From Bacteroidales bacterium (GTDB lineage: Bacteria > Bacteroidota > Bacteroidia > Bacteroidales > F082), in the NCBI GenBank assembly GCA_030683155.1, contig JAUXMV010000045.1, forward strand, positions 62,001-126,000: 64,000 nucleotides of DNA, given 5' to 3'. This document shows positions 1-9,078 of this stretch, in pieces; position 1 is the first letter of the stretch; each line of letters begins with the position of its first letter. The notes below the pieces were generated by a model. The model was not told where the DNA came from and made no database searches. It saw only the letters and a program-made list of their open reading frames with translations. The position numbers were made by a program, and so were the translations under genes.

Positions 1-562
1 CTTTGTGCTTATACGCCCATGCAGCATCAATATCGTATGTTGGAACGAAGGAGTAATTTCTTTTTTTTGTTTTCAAACCCGGAAACGACTGCTCAAGCTT
101 CTGACCAAGCCAGTTGCACCAAATATTTACAACAGGTTTTTGAAGTAATCCTAGATTTTCGAGACAGCTGGAAGAAGCTTCAAAACGGCCATGATTATCT
201 CTTACGCAAGGCAAATACTCTTCATAACGGCTCACGTTGTAAAAAACAGCTGCGAACAAATCGAAAGGAGCTGCAGTCTGCCTGTGGTAAACAGGGAAAA
301 TGGCTTTTATGTCTTCAAAATTAAATGCTTTTAATTCCTGACTGTTTATCTCACGCTCAAAGAGAAGATGACTGGCCTTAAAAAACATGTTGTTAAAGAC
401 GGCTTCATCTCCATAGATAAATTTTGCGCCTTCGAATGCATTAAAAGTTGCGGTATCAGTTGTAAGTTGGAAACTCAGTCCAAGCTGCTTATCAAGCACC
501 AGATCAAAGGTATACCGAAGTCTGTTGGTAATTTTTGGAACTAAAACAAGCAGATCTTTCAT
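1..562 (-). CDS. Polysaccharide deacetylase-like protein (DUF7033 type), N-terminal part only
   Basis: The minus strand is open from an ATG at 562 to the window edge, giving about 187 residues beginning MKDLLVLVPKI. The visible part matches the N-terminal domain found in Bacteroidota polysaccharide deacetylase-family proteins. It contains VSRYEEY near residue 110 and ends in SFVPTYDIDAAWAYKHK, the run that normally opens the catalytic NodB-like domain with its first metal-binding Asp. Members of this family are presumed to act on cell-surface polysaccharide; the substrate is not known. The C-terminal catalytic half lies outside the window, so activity cannot be judged. The family call is by recognition and is fairly secure; the function is inference. 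Confidence 0.75.
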   Translation of the reverse strand, partial: MKDLLVLVPKITNRLRYTFDLVLDKQLGLSFQLTTDTATFNAFEGAKFIYGDEAVFNNMFFKASHLLFEREINSQELKAFNFEDIKAIFPVYHRQTAAPFDLFAAVFYNVSRYEEYLPCVRDNHGRFEASSSCLENLGLLQKPVVNIWCNWLGQKLEQSFPGLKTKKRNYSFVPTYDIDAAWAYKHK

Positions 563-569
563 AATGCAT

Positions 570-577
570 CAAAAGTA
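570..577 (-). promoter_or_regulatory. Minus-7 element TACTTTTG for the deacetylase-like gene
   Basis: TACTTTTG on the minus strand fits the Bacteroidota consensus TAnnTTTG. It ends only 7 bases before the ATG at 562, so the transcript would start at or next to the start codon (an almost leaderless mRNA). No clear TTG at minus 33 was found. Confidence 0.45.
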
Positions 578-850
578 GCCAATTTGCTGATATTAGAGCT
601 TCAGAATGGATTGAATTTTAGTAACAGATGCTTTAAATTCAAAAATATTTTCTTCAATACAGCAATTTTTGAATGCTATATTGGGAAAAAGAAATGATAT
701 TGACAAACTCAAAATTCTTGATAGTATTATTTAAGATCTGATTTTTCAATGTAATCACAGAATTATTCAAAAGCTTTTAAGGCTTAAGAATTTTAGCACC
801 AGAATGATTCACTTTCTTTGCGAACCATCGCGAAGCCATGGTTTTTTTTG

Positions 851-858
851 TAATTTTG
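851..858 (+). promoter_or_regulatory. Minus-7 element TAATTTTG upstream of dnaX
   Basis: TAATTTTG matches TAnnTTTG and lies 22 bases before the dnaX ATG. The nearest TTTG upstream (817-820) is about 30 bases away, too far for an ideal minus-33 element, so only the minus-7 half is well supported. Confidence 0.4.
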
Positions 859-880
859 AGCAATAATATACACCTTTTTC

Positions 881-2638
881 ATGGACAATTTTATTGTTTC
901 TGCCCGCAAATACCGCCCCGCAACTTTTGATATGGTTGTTGGTCAATCTGCTATTACTTCAACACTGAAAAATGCTATTCGCAACAATATACTGGCTCAG
1001 GCTTTCTTGTTTACAGGTCCAAGAGGTGTTGGCAAAACAACCTGCGCACGCATTATGGCAAAAACAATCAATTGCCTGAATCCAACACCCGAAATGGAAG
1101 CATGCGATCAGTGTGAGTCATGCGTTTCTTTTCGCAATTCTGCCTCATTTAACATCCATGAACTGGATGCTGCCAGTAACAATTCTGTTGATGATATCCG
1201 AAACCTTGTCGATCAGGTGCGCATACCTCCGCAGGTTGGAAAATATAAGATTTATATAATCGATGAGGTTCATATGCTGTCATCAGCGGCTTTTAATGCT
1301 TTTTTAAAAACCCTTGAAGAGCCCCCGGCCTATGCGAAGTTTATTCTCGCTACAACCGAAAAGCATAAAATTATTCCAACAATCCTTTCACGCTGTCAGA
1401 TTTTTGATTTTAAGAGAATCACCGTGGAGGATATTGTCGGACATCTTCAGTATGTAGCAGAAAAAGAAGGTGTTATAGCTGAGTCAGATGCTTTGAGTAT
1501 CATCGCTCAAAAAGCTGATGGAGCTTTGCGGGATGCACTTTCAATCTTTGACCAGATGGTCAGTTTTTCGGGAAGCGGCATCACCTATAAAGATGTGATT
1601 GACAATTTGAACGTTCTCGACTATGAGTATTATTTCAGGATTACGGAGACAATGTTAAGCGGACTGACATCCGATACACTGCTTATTTTGAATGATATTA
1701 TCGATAATGGGTTTGATGGACAGCATTTCATTAACGGGCTTGGCAGTCATTTGCGAAACTTACTTGTAAGCAAAGATGCTGCAACAGTAAAATTATTGGA
1801 GGTTTCTCAAAGTTTGCGTGATCGTTATGCAAATCAGGCTGCACAGTGTCCTTCCGACTTTCTTCTTAAATCATTGAATATTAGCAATCAATGTGATCTT
1901 AATTATTCCAGAAGCAACAATAAAAGACTCCTTATTGAAATTTCACTTTTACAGATTTGTGGAATAATGAACCAAAGCGCAACGGGAGTATATCAATCAC
2001 AAGCAGCTTTGGCTAAGCCCAGCGTTTCGGCAGCAGCATCTCAGCCAGTGCCTGTCAAACCAGCTGTTTCACCTGCAATGAATGTGCCTCCGCAGCAGAA
2101 ACCAACATCACCTGCCTATTCAAATGAGCCTGCAAAGGAGGTGTCTGAGAAAACTCAACCTGCAAATTATGTAAGTGAAGTAGGGCTTTCTAAGCCAAAA
2201 ACTATCCGAACCATCTCAATCAGTGAGGCGGAGAAACCAAAAGTAGTTGAGGAAATTGAAGAAGTTGTCATTGAAACTTCTTTTGACAATGAACAGCTTC
2301 GTGCTGCCTGGAAAAATTTTGCGGAGACCTACAAAAGCACTTCACCCAGTTTTGCATCAGCAATGTTACGCTACCAGCCTGAGGCAGGAGCAGAGAGCAG
2401 TGTTCAGTTTCAGGTTGATAATGGCTTGGTTTTTGGCGACAAGCTCAATGTACATGCTTTGTTAGAGTACCTGAAATCAAGTCTTAAAAACAATCAAATC
2501 AAGCTCGTTCCCATAGTGAAGGAAAAATCAACCGAAATTGAAGCCTATACTGATAAAGAGAAGTTTGAGAAGATGGCAGCACATCGGCCAATGCTTCGAC
2601 TTTTCAAGGATGAGTTAGGCCTTGAAGCAGAGATATAG
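881..2638 (+). CDS. dnaX: DNA polymerase III subunit gamma/tau
   Basis: This 585-residue protein is the clamp-loader ATPase of the replicative polymerase. It shows Walker A GPRGVGKT (residues 46-53), the zinc-module cysteines C65, C75, C78 and C81, the Walker B box DEVH (128-131), and the SRC sensor/arginine-finger motif (170-172). This is the N-terminal AAA+ module shared by gamma and tau. Residues about 365-450 are a Pro/Ala/Ser-rich linker, followed by a conserved C-terminal domain that in tau would contact the polymerase core. The length fits a tau form; no A/G slippery run for making gamma was noticed. It is a single gene facing a CoA-binding protein gene that ends 50 bases downstream. 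Confidence 0.96.
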   Translation: MDNFIVSARKYRPATFDMVVGQSAITSTLKNAIRNNILAQAFLFTGPRGVGKTTCARIMAKTINCLNPTPEMEACDQCESCVSFRNSASFNIHELDAASNNSVDDIRNLVDQVRIPPQVGKYKIYIIDEVHMLSSAAFNAFLKTLEEPPAYAKFILATTEKHKIIPTILSRCQIFDFKRITVEDIVGHLQYVAEKEGVIAESDALSIIAQKADGALRDALSIFDQMVSFSGSGITYKDVIDNLNVLDYEYYFRITETMLSGLTSDTLLILNDIIDNGFDGQHFINGLGSHLRNLLVSKDAATVKLLEVSQSLRDRYANQAAQCPSDFLLKSLNISNQCDLNYSRSNNKRLLIEISLLQICGIMNQSATGVYQSQAALAKPSVSAAASQPVPVKPAVSPAMNVPPQQKPTSPAYSNEPAKEVSEKTQPANYVSEVGLSKPKTIRTISISEAEKPKVVEEIEEVVIETSFDNEQLRAAWKNFAETYKSTSPSFASAMLRYQPEAGAESSVQFQVDNGLVFGDKLNVHALLEYLKSSLKNNQIKLVPIVKEKSTEIEAYTDKEKFEKMAAHRPMLRLFKDELGLEAEI

Positions 2639-2687
2639 GAATTAGTAAATTAACCCTAAAAGTTTAGAAATCAATTATATAATCAAC

Positions 2688-3140
2688 CTATTTAGCAAAA
2701 GTGCCAAATAGTTTGTTGATACGTTCGTGAAATTTATGAAATCCTTCGGGGTTTGTGTACATGAAAATGCATCTCCCGGTCACAACATTGGCATCAGTGT
2801 TTTTGATAATTGAAAATGTTTCAGACCCCTCGGAAAACTGTTGAATCCAAATGTTTTTAAAACCTTTGTCAATTGCTGCTCTCAATAGCACATCCGTTTC
2901 TGTTTTTGGCGTAATCAAACAAATTGCCTCGGTGTCAGAAGGCAAGGCTGCAATGCTGTTGACGCATGGAACATCTTCAATTGACTGAGCCTCGCGATGA
3001 ACAGCAGTGATTTTGTAGCCATTTTTCAACAGCTGCTTCATCACCTCATTGCCAAATTTCTTTGGGTTGCGCGAAACTCCCACAAGACCAATGTTTTTAG
3101 AAGCCAAGAAGTTTTCAATTTGATTTAAATTTGCTTTCAT
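2688..3140 (-). CDS. CoA-binding domain protein (YccU-like)
   Basis: The 150-residue protein is a stand-alone Rossmann-type CoA-binding domain. GVSRNPKKFGN (residues about 21-31) is the nucleotide-binding loop typical of this family, and the later segment IWIQQFSEGSE followed by VVTGRCIFMY fits its C-terminal half. The physiological role of these small proteins is not established; binding of CoA or a similar dinucleotide-like ligand is what the family suggests. It is the last gene of the minus-strand series that begins with porP, although a 73-base gap separates it from folC. The start is an ATG. Confidence 0.85.
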   Translation of the reverse strand: MKANLNQIENFLASKNIGLVGVSRNPKKFGNEVMKQLLKNGYKITAVHREAQSIEDVPCVNSIAALPSDTEAICLITPKTETDVLLRAAIDKGFKNIWIQQFSEGSETFSIIKNTDANVVTGRCIFMYTNPEGFHKFHERINKLFGTFAK

Positions 3141-3213
3141 AGATTTTGTTTTATAGCAGGTTTGTTCAAATATATTTTCTCAATCCAAAGCTAAATTTCA
3201 AACAAAAACAACC

Positions 3214-4500
3214 TTAAACTACTTCAGCTACCACAAAAGTGCTTCCTCCGACAAATACCATATCATCAGTTCTTGCTGCATTCAAAGCACTGAAATAGGC
3301 ATCTCTGACTGAATCATAAACTTTTCCCCTTAAGCCAAACTCGAAAGCTTTTGTAGCTATTTCTTCAGCCGGCATTCCACGGGGGATATCAGCTTTGCAA
3401 AAATAATAAATTGCATGTCTTGGAAGCATTTGCAATAAATCATCAATGGCTTTGTCGTTCACCATTCCCAAAACAAAGTGAAGCTGCCTGAACTGCATCA
3501 AACGCAATTGAAACGCCACTTCCTTAATGCCATCTTTGTTGTGTGCCGTATCGGCCACAACCATTGGATTTCGCCCAAGTATCTGCCATCGACCCATCAA
3601 ACCGGTATTTCTTACCACTGCACCTAAGCCATCGCGAATATCTTTCTCTTCGATGTTAAAATGTTTTTTTATCTGATCAACAGCGCACATCACAGTGATC
3701 AGATTTTTCTGTTGATAGGAGCCAAGCAGTGGAATTTCGAGATGTTCCAGATACAGCAGACTATTTTTCCAGATATCAAAGCTTTGTACCTGTTTGTCTG
3801 CAGTTTCAAGTTTGTTGGCATCAAAAACATAGTCGGCAAAAATAATTGGTGTATTCAGGGCAGCTGCTTTTTCTTCAAAAACAGCTTTCGTTTCAAACTG
3901 CGTCTGACCGATGATTACAGGAATTTTTGGTTTTATGATACCTGCTTTTTCGGCGGCAATTTTTTCCAAAGTTTCACCCAAAAACTGTGTATGATCATAA
4001 CCAATGTTGGTAATTATACTCAGAAGTGGCATCACAAGGTTGGTCGAATCCAGACGGCCACCCATCCCGGTTTCGATAATTGCTATATCAATATTTTCTT
4101 CTTTAAAATGCTGAAACGCCATGCCAACAGTCATTTCAAAGAATGAAAGTTCCATTTTTTCAAAATCATCCTTATGCGATTCGATAAAACTGATCACTTT
4201 ATTCTCGCTGATCATTTCACCATTGATACGAATTCTTTCACGAAAATCTTTGAGATGCGGTGATGTGTAAAGACCGGTTTTGTAACCTGCACTATGTAAA
4301 ATTGATGCCAGCATGTGAGAAACAGAGCCTTTTCCGTTGGTGCCAGCAATGTGGATGGAGCGAAAACTTTTTTGAGGCTCACCCAACAATTCAAGCAGTT
4401 TGATTGTGTTGCTGAGATCGGCTTTGTATGCAGCAGCCCCAATACGCTGGTACATCGGTAATTTGGCAAACATCCAGCTTAGTGTTTCTCTATAGTCCAT
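3214..4500 (-). CDS. folC: Bifunctional folylpolyglutamate synthase / dihydrofolate synthase
   Basis: This 428-residue cytoplasmic Mur-ligase-fold enzyme adds glutamate to dihydropteroate and to reduced folates in an ATP-dependent reaction. The P-loop reads GTNGKGSVSH (residues about 53-62). The folate-ligase signature ETGMGGRLDSTN lies near residue 143 and is followed by ITNIGYDHTQFLG. A C-terminal ligase domain contains DTAHNKDG. The length is normal for the family. It ends 73 bases before the CoA-binding gene and starts 31 bases downstream of tonB, so cotranscription with tonB-exbD-exbB is plausible. Confidence 0.95.
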   Translation of the reverse strand: MDYRETLSWMFAKLPMYQRIGAAAYKADLSNTIKLLELLGEPQKSFRSIHIAGTNGKGSVSHMLASILHSAGYKTGLYTSPHLKDFRERIRINGEMISENKVISFIESHKDDFEKMELSFFEMTVGMAFQHFKEENIDIAIIETGMGGRLDSTNLVMPLLSIITNIGYDHTQFLGETLEKIAAEKAGIIKPKIPVIIGQTQFETKAVFEEKAAALNTPIIFADYVFDANKLETADKQVQSFDIWKNSLLYLEHLEIPLLGSYQQKNLITVMCAVDQIKKHFNIEEKDIRDGLGAVVRNTGLMGRWQILGRNPMVVADTAHNKDGIKEVAFQLRLMQFRQLHFVLGMVNDKAIDDLLQMLPRHAIYYFCKADIPRGMPAEEIATKAFEFGLRGKVYDSVRDAYFSALNAARTDDMVFVGGSTFVVAEVV

Positions 4501-4531
4501 GCTTTCAAAAAGGATGCTAAAATATGTTTTT

Positions 4532-5353
4532 TTAGTTTCTTATAATAAAGGTGTAGGTGATTGTTCCTTTTTGTTGCAATGCAGCCTTGGGATCCTCGGC
4601 AAAGACAGAGTTCAGCGCTGCCTTTACGGCCAGACTTCTGAGCCTGGAATCCAATATTGTAGTTCCTCTCAAACTAACTTCTGCCCTTTGCACAACGCCT
4701 TTGCGGTCAACCCAGATATCAACAACTACATCGCCTTGTTCACTGAAATTACTTGAAGGTCTTTCGAGATATTTAGCACCCCGGCCGCCAAGACTGAAAG
4801 AGGCGCCATCACCCTGACCGCCCTGACCTTCGTAACGCTGTACATCGCGCAAGCCGTCGGGGCGGCCCTGATCGCCAGGCTGGCCTGTGATTCCCTCTGA
4901 GCCTGTGCTGCTTCCTGAAGTTGATCCTCTGAAAAGCGCACGTTGATTGACTTGAGGTTGTGGCTCAGCTACAGGCTCCGGAACAGGTTTTGGTGCAGGC
5001 TCCTGACGTGGTTTTTCAATGGGTTTTTCAATGGGTTGTGTTTTTGGTTTTTCAACAACTCGCTCCGGAAGGGCAGGGGCTTCTTCAGTTTGTTGTGTAA
5101 CTACCTCATCTTTAACAGGGTTTTCTATGACTTGTGGAACTGGCCTTGCAGCTGAAGCTGATATTTCTTGTTTTTCTGGTTGAATCTGTCCCATTCCCTG
5201 ATCGCTATAACCAAGATTTACTTCAACGCCTTCCTCTCCGGGCAAGGGCAAAGGAGTGCGCAGGGCAAGAAAAAACAATGCCAGAAACACCAGAAGATGA
5301 AACAGGATTGTTCCAGCTATGGCTTGTTTTTTATTCTTATCTATTGGCTCCAT
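4532..5353 (-). CDS. TonB-family energy transducer
   Basis: The 273-residue protein has the TonB layout. There is a short cytoplasmic start, one membrane segment (about residues 11-31, rich in Leu/Phe), a long periplasmic Pro/Glu/Lys-rich spacer (about 85-135), a Gly/Ser-rich stretch, and a C-terminal domain ending GTITYTFIIRN. Such proteins pass proton-motive force from ExbB-ExbD to outer-membrane receptors. exbD and exbB lie directly upstream in the same direction, which supports a complete Ton motor. Bacteroidota carry many tonB paralogues, so the specific receptor is unknown. The spacer includes short in-frame repeats (KPIEKPIEKP), normal for this linker. Confidence 0.88.
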   Translation of the reverse strand: MEPIDKNKKQAIAGTILFHLLVFLALFFLALRTPLPLPGEEGVEVNLGYSDQGMGQIQPEKQEISASAARPVPQVIENPVKDEVVTQQTEEAPALPERVVEKPKTQPIEKPIEKPRQEPAPKPVPEPVAEPQPQVNQRALFRGSTSGSSTGSEGITGQPGDQGRPDGLRDVQRYEGQGGQGDGASFSLGGRGAKYLERPSSNFSEQGDVVVDIWVDRKGVVQRAEVSLRGTTILDSRLRSLAVKAALNSVFAEDPKAALQQKGTITYTFIIRN

Positions 5354-5414
5354 CTTTGTTGAAACAGCTTATGGATTGTGATTTGATCAGTCAGATTTAT
5401 TTTACGATAGAAAA

Positions 5415-5828
5415 TCATTTTCTTGGTGAAGTTGCCAAAATTACTTTATGCTTTGTTTGCATTTTGTTGTTCACTTCATTGAGTGCATCAATCACGTTGA
5501 CAACATATTGCACAGGTACGCTTTTATCTGATCTCAGCACAACAGTCCCTTCATCATCGCCAGAAAGCTGACTTTGAAGTAGCGTACTAAGGTCGCTTTC
5601 ATTTACTGGCTCTTCACCAATAAAATAATCATAATTATCATTTATATAGACAGTTACCGTTTGTTTGGCCATCGTTTTGCTGTTGCTTGAGGGCAACAAA
5701 AGTTTGATCGCATTGGGTGCAACAAGTGTTGAAGTTAGCATGAAAAAAATGAGCAGCAGAAAAACGATATCTGACATTGAAGCCATGCTGAATGTGACAC
5801 TTCTTTTATTTCTGGTTTGAATAGCCAT
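5415..5828 (-). CDS. exbD: ExbD/TolR-family biopolymer transport protein
   Basis: The 137-residue protein has a short cytoplasmic N-terminus, one membrane helix (about residues 20-38) and a periplasmic domain. Asp20 in SMSDIVFLLL is the conserved proton-carrying residue of ExbD/TolR/MotB proteins. It works with the ExbB homologue 27 bases upstream and the TonB protein 61 bases downstream. ExbD and TolR cannot be told apart with certainty by eye; the adjacent TonB gene favours ExbD. Confidence 0.92.
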   Translation of the reverse strand: MAIQTRNKRSVTFSMASMSDIVFLLLIFFMLTSTLVAPNAIKLLLPSSNSKTMAKQTVTVYINDNYDYFIGEEPVNESDLSTLLQSQLSGDDEGTVVLRSDKSVPVQYVVNVIDALNEVNNKMQTKHKVILATSPRK

Positions 5829-5855
5829 TTTAGTTGTCTTTAATCTTAGGTTAAT

Positions 5856-6563
5856 TTAGCGTGCAGGTTCATGAAGTAAATCCATGAATTCTGTAGCGCG
5901 TGCTTCAAGCAAATAAACTACTTTTTCTATTCTTGAGACCAATATATTGTAAAAAATAAATGCAAGAATACCAACGATAAGCCCCCCAACAGTTGTTATC
6001 ATCGCCTGATAAATACCCGATGAAAGCAATGCAATGTCAATATTGTTTCCGGCCATTGACATGTCGTAGAAGGCACGAATCATTCCAATAACTGTTCCAA
6101 GAAAACCTAGCATAGGAGCGGCTCCGGCGATTGTTGCAAGGCCGGCAACACCTTTTTCTAATTTACTCACTTCGAGTTTTCCAACATTTTCGATGGCAGC
6201 ATTGATGTCATTCAGCGGTTTTCCAAGCCTCGACAAACCCTTTGCAATCATTTGAGCAATAGGCGTTTCGGTACTTCGACAAAGTGCCATTGCGGCATCA
6301 AGCCGGCCCGAATGAATGTACTCTCTGATATTGTTCATAAAGTTTTTTTCGTTGACCGAGGCCTTCGAAATTGCCAGATAGCGCTCGATGAAAACATAAA
6401 CCGCTATTATGGAAAAAATAGCCAGAACGAGCATAATCCAGCCGCCTTTCACAGCAAGGTCAATGATTGAAAGAGAGATTTCACCTTGTTGTTGCACTTC
6501 TGCTGCGGCGCTACCCAGGTCGTTGGTTACTGTTTGAAGTTGTAATAGAATCCAGTTGAGCAT
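5856..6563 (-). CDS. exbB: MotA/TolQ/ExbB-family proton channel protein
   Basis: The 235-residue inner-membrane protein has three predicted membrane segments (about residues 40-62, 138-165 and 182-210). It also carries the family core motif AGAAPMLGFLGTVIGMI and the conserved GIYQAMITTVGGLIVG segment. With ExbD it forms the proton-driven motor. It is the first of the three Ton genes in transcription order (exbB-exbD-tonB) and lies 74 bases downstream of anmK, in line with one long operon. Confidence 0.92.
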   Translation of the reverse strand: MLNWILLQLQTVTNDLGSAAAEVQQQGEISLSIIDLAVKGGWIMLVLAIFSIIAVYVFIERYLAISKASVNEKNFMNNIREYIHSGRLDAAMALCRSTETPIAQMIAKGLSRLGKPLNDINAAIENVGKLEVSKLEKGVAGLATIAGAAPMLGFLGTVIGMIRAFYDMSMAGNNIDIALLSSGIYQAMITTVGGLIVGILAFIFYNILVSRIEKVVYLLEARATEFMDLLHEPAR

Positions 6564-6637
6564 ATCTATTCCTGTTTTTATTGAATGACTGATTTCGGTG
6601 TTTTGATTTGAGTATAAACTTTAAAATATGTTTTTTA

Positions 6638-7726
6638 TTATGAGTTCCCTTTTTGCTTTGGAAAAAAGAGATCGCCGGAAGAACTGTCTTCATTGGCTCC
6701 TGTAACGCTGGCAAAGCAATTTATTTCACCTCTGAACTTTAAAACGCCCAGAAAAGCAAAAACGATTGCCTCCTTAAAATCTATAATTTTTGGTGAAGGT
6801 AGAACAATATCATGCTTGCAAAGATGTGTTATCCTTTCAATCAGAAATTTATTCTTTGCACCGCCTCCGGTGATGAGCATTTTGGTACTATCAAGGTGAT
6901 TTGCGGCACTTGCAATTTGGATGGCGATATGTTCAGTTACTGTTCTCAAAAGCGAATCATAATCCAAATCTGAATTGTTAATGAACGACATGAATTCAGA
7001 TTCAACCCATTCACGGCCAAGCGATTTTGGAAATTCCTGCCTGTAATAACCAAGTTGGTTCAATTGATTCAGCAGTTCAGGATGCAATTTTCCTGATCTT
7101 GCATTGTCTCCGTCAAAATCAAAATTTAATCCTTTTTTTTCTGCAAGGAAGTTAAGAGGCTGGTTCGCCGGACAAACGTCAAAGGCAAGTCTGGAACCTT
7201 CAAAATCGTAAGAGATATTCGCAATTCCGCCAATGTTCAGGCAAATGTCATATTGGCTAAATAGTAGTTTGTCGCCAACAGGCACCAAGGGAGCGCCCTG
7301 ACCACCTTTACTTACATCCTCTGCCCGGAAATTATTAATCGTTAAAGTTTCAGTTGCTGAAGCAATTGCAGCTCCATCGCCTATCTGCAGGGTATATCCT
7401 TTTTCAGGAAGATGAAAAATTGTATGGCCATGCGATGCGATAAGTTCAGGCCTGAGATAATGATTTTTTATGAAAGCCTTTATTTTGTCGCCCAGAAATT
7501 CACCGTATTCGAAATGTAATTTTTGTATTTCTGTATCAGTTTTGTAGAAAGCTTCAGAAAGTTTGGCTTTCCATTCCAGGTCATAAGGAATTTCTTCGGC
7601 AGCAAGCACTTCAAAGTTCCATAAACCATTGTTGGCAATGAAATTACAACAAACGATGTCAATTCCATCGAGCGATGTACCCGACATAACTCCAATTGCG
7701 CAGTATGTTTTACTGCTCTGACTCAT
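6638..7726 (-). CDS. anmK: Anhydro-N-acetylmuramic acid kinase
   Basis: The 362-residue enzyme phosphorylates and opens 1,6-anhydro-MurNAc, released by lytic transglycosylases, to give MurNAc-6-phosphate for wall recycling. Visible motifs are the N-terminal nucleotide-sugar loop GVMSGTSLDGIDIV (residues 12-25), SHGHTIFH (about 124-131), the middle segment LNIGGIANIS and the C-terminal ITGGGAKN. Its start codon overlaps the murF stop by four bases (ATGA), so the two are translationally coupled. The pairing places recycling directly beside de novo precursor synthesis. A lytic transglycosylase (28945-29922) and a GH3 enzyme (47304-50282) in this window could supply its substrate. Confidence 0.95.
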   Translation of the reverse strand: MSQSSKTYCAIGVMSGTSLDGIDIVCCNFIANNGLWNFEVLAAEEIPYDLEWKAKLSEAFYKTDTEIQKLHFEYGEFLGDKIKAFIKNHYLRPELIASHGHTIFHLPEKGYTLQIGDGAAIASATETLTINNFRAEDVSKGGQGAPLVPVGDKLLFSQYDICLNIGGIANISYDFEGSRLAFDVCPANQPLNFLAEKKGLNFDFDGDNARSGKLHPELLNQLNQLGYYRQEFPKSLGREWVESEFMSFINNSDLDYDSLLRTVTEHIAIQIASAANHLDSTKMLITGGGAKNKFLIERITHLCKHDIVLPSPKIIDFKEAIVFAFLGVLKFRGEINCFASVTGANEDSSSGDLFFPKQKGNS

Positions 7727-9012
7727 AAAAGTGGTAAAACTTTTTCGAGACCGATACCACGGGAACCTTTGATGAGGATATCATAGTTTTTTACTGGATT
7801 CTTTTCAATGTATTTACACAGAGCATCGGCATCTGTGAAGATGTGCCAATCGTCTCCGCCATATACAATTTCAAAAAGAGGTCCGACAAGAATAACTTCT
7901 GCAAAATCTAAATCAGTTAGCAGCTTAAGGATATTAGCATGTTCGTAGTCACTTTCTTCGCCAAGTTCAAGCATGTCTCCCAAAATGACAAGAGACTTAT
8001 TGCCTCTCATGCGATCAAAGTTTCGGATGGCGGCTTCCATGCTAACAGGATTGGCATTATAGGCATCCATGATGATCCTGTTTTTGCGTGTTTCAATCAA
8101 TTGTGAACGGCTGTTTGAAGGGGCATAGTTGCTTACAGCGTCTTCAATATCATCTTGTGAAACATCAAAAAAACACCCGGCTGCAATGGCTGTAAAAATA
8201 TTTTCTGCATTGTAAATACCAATCAATTTTGTGGCTGTCACAGATTGCATTCCTTTATATTCCCAGGCAATATGTAAAAAAGGGTCTGAGTTAATCAGTT
8301 CAGTATAAAGATCGCTGGAAAGCTCATTTCCAAAAGTAAATCGTTTGATATTTGCTGAAAGACGGTTGAGAAGCTCGTTGTCTTTGTTCACAAAAAGCAT
8401 TCCCCCATTGTCATCGATGTAGGAATACATTTCGCTTTTTGCATTGATGACACCTGTAATGCTTCCAAAACCTTCAAGATGTGCCTTACCGATGTTGGTA
8501 ATGATTCCGTAGTTTGGATTTGCAAGAAGGCAAAGTTTTCTGATTTCACCCATATGATTTGCACCCATTTCTATGATTGCCATTTCAGTTTCAGCTTTAA
8601 TTTTCAAAAGGCTGAGTGGAACTCCAATGTGATTGTTCAGATTTCCTGAAGTATAAATGGTGTTATACTTTTTTGACAAGACTCTCGCTAAAAGTTCTTT
8701 GGTAGTTGTTTTACCATTTGATCCTGTAATAGCAATTACTTTGGCATTCATTTTCGACCTGTGAAGTGCTGCAAGTTGCTGCAACGTTTCCAACACATTT
8801 TTTACCTTTATAGTATATGGTGAATCAGGAAATGTCTGATCATCGATGATAGCATAAGATGCACCATCTTCAAGTGCTTTATTGGCTAGTTTATTGGCAT
8901 CAAAATTTGGACCTTTCAATGCAAAGAAAATATCACCCTTTTCAAGTGTCCGGGAGTCGGTCGAAACAGCTGGATGCATTTCGAAGATGCTGTAAATTTC
9001 CTGTAAATCCAT
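7723..9012 (-). CDS. murF: UDP-N-acetylmuramoyl-tripeptide--D-alanyl-D-alanine ligase
   Basis: The 429-residue cytoplasmic Mur ligase joins D-Ala-D-Ala to UDP-MurNAc-tripeptide. The P-loop is TGSNGKTTTKELL (residues about 96-108), followed by the family segments GNLNNHIGVPLSLL and EMGANHMGEI and the C-terminal DAYNANPVSMEAAI. The N-terminus has the MurE/MurF-type STDSRTLEKGDIFFALKG motif. In several Bacteroidota murF lies next to gldJ, and the same linkage is seen here with gldJ upstream. A hairpin with a U-rich tail lies between gldJ and murF. Confidence 0.95.
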   Translation of the reverse strand: MDLQEIYSIFEMHPAVSTDSRTLEKGDIFFALKGPNFDANKLANKALEDGASYAIIDDQTFPDSPYTIKVKNVLETLQQLAALHRSKMNAKVIAITGSNGKTTTKELLARVLSKKYNTIYTSGNLNNHIGVPLSLLKIKAETEMAIIEMGANHMGEIRKLCLLANPNYGIITNIGKAHLEGFGSITGVINAKSEMYSYIDDNGGMLFVNKDNELLNRLSANIKRFTFGNELSSDLYTELINSDPFLHIAWEYKGMQSVTATKLIGIYNAENIFTAIAAGCFFDVSQDDIEDAVSNYAPSNSRSQLIETRKNRIIMDAYNANPVSMEAAIRNFDRMRGNKSLVILGDMLELGEESDYEHANILKLLTDLDFAEVILVGPLFEIVYGGDDWHIFTDADALCKYIEKNPVKNYDILIKGSRGIGLEKVLPLL

Positions 9013-9029
9013 TTTCTTGCTGAAAATAA

Positions 9030-9059
9030 AAACCCCATCATAGATCCATGACGGGGTTT
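9030..9059 (-). terminator. Hairpin between gldJ and murF
   Basis: On the minus strand a 12-base-pair stem (arms 9048-9059 and 9030-9041, one G-U pair) with a 6-base loop is followed by TTTATTTTC. It could stop or attenuate transcription from gldJ into murF. The U tract is interrupted by an A, so termination may be partial. Confidence 0.6.
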
Positions 9060-9078
9060 ATTTGTAAAAAACAATATT

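Larger units (their letters stand above)
563..880. other. AT-rich divergent intergenic region
   Basis: This stretch of about 318 bases separates the deacetylase-like gene from dnaX. It holds a minus-7 candidate for each gene (570-577 minus, 851-858 plus) and a short hairpin, AACCAT at 823-828 pairing with ATGGTT at 838-843, followed by a T run. No coding sequence or stable RNA is visible. Confidence 0.5.

Noticed and set aside
823-850. Hairpin with T run upstream of dnaX as a terminator
   Set aside because: Only six base pairs with a nine-base loop, and no gene ends nearby on the plus strand; the T run belongs to AT-rich promoter sequence.
3661-4146. 161-codon plus-strand open frame opposite folC
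   Set aside because: It lies entirely antisense to a clear folC gene and its translation resembles no protein family; it is a shadow frame.
5017-5041. Short tandem DNA repeat in the tonB gene
   Set aside because: It encodes the Lys-Pro-rich spacer (KPIEKPIEK) expected in TonB proteins and needs no separate explanation.
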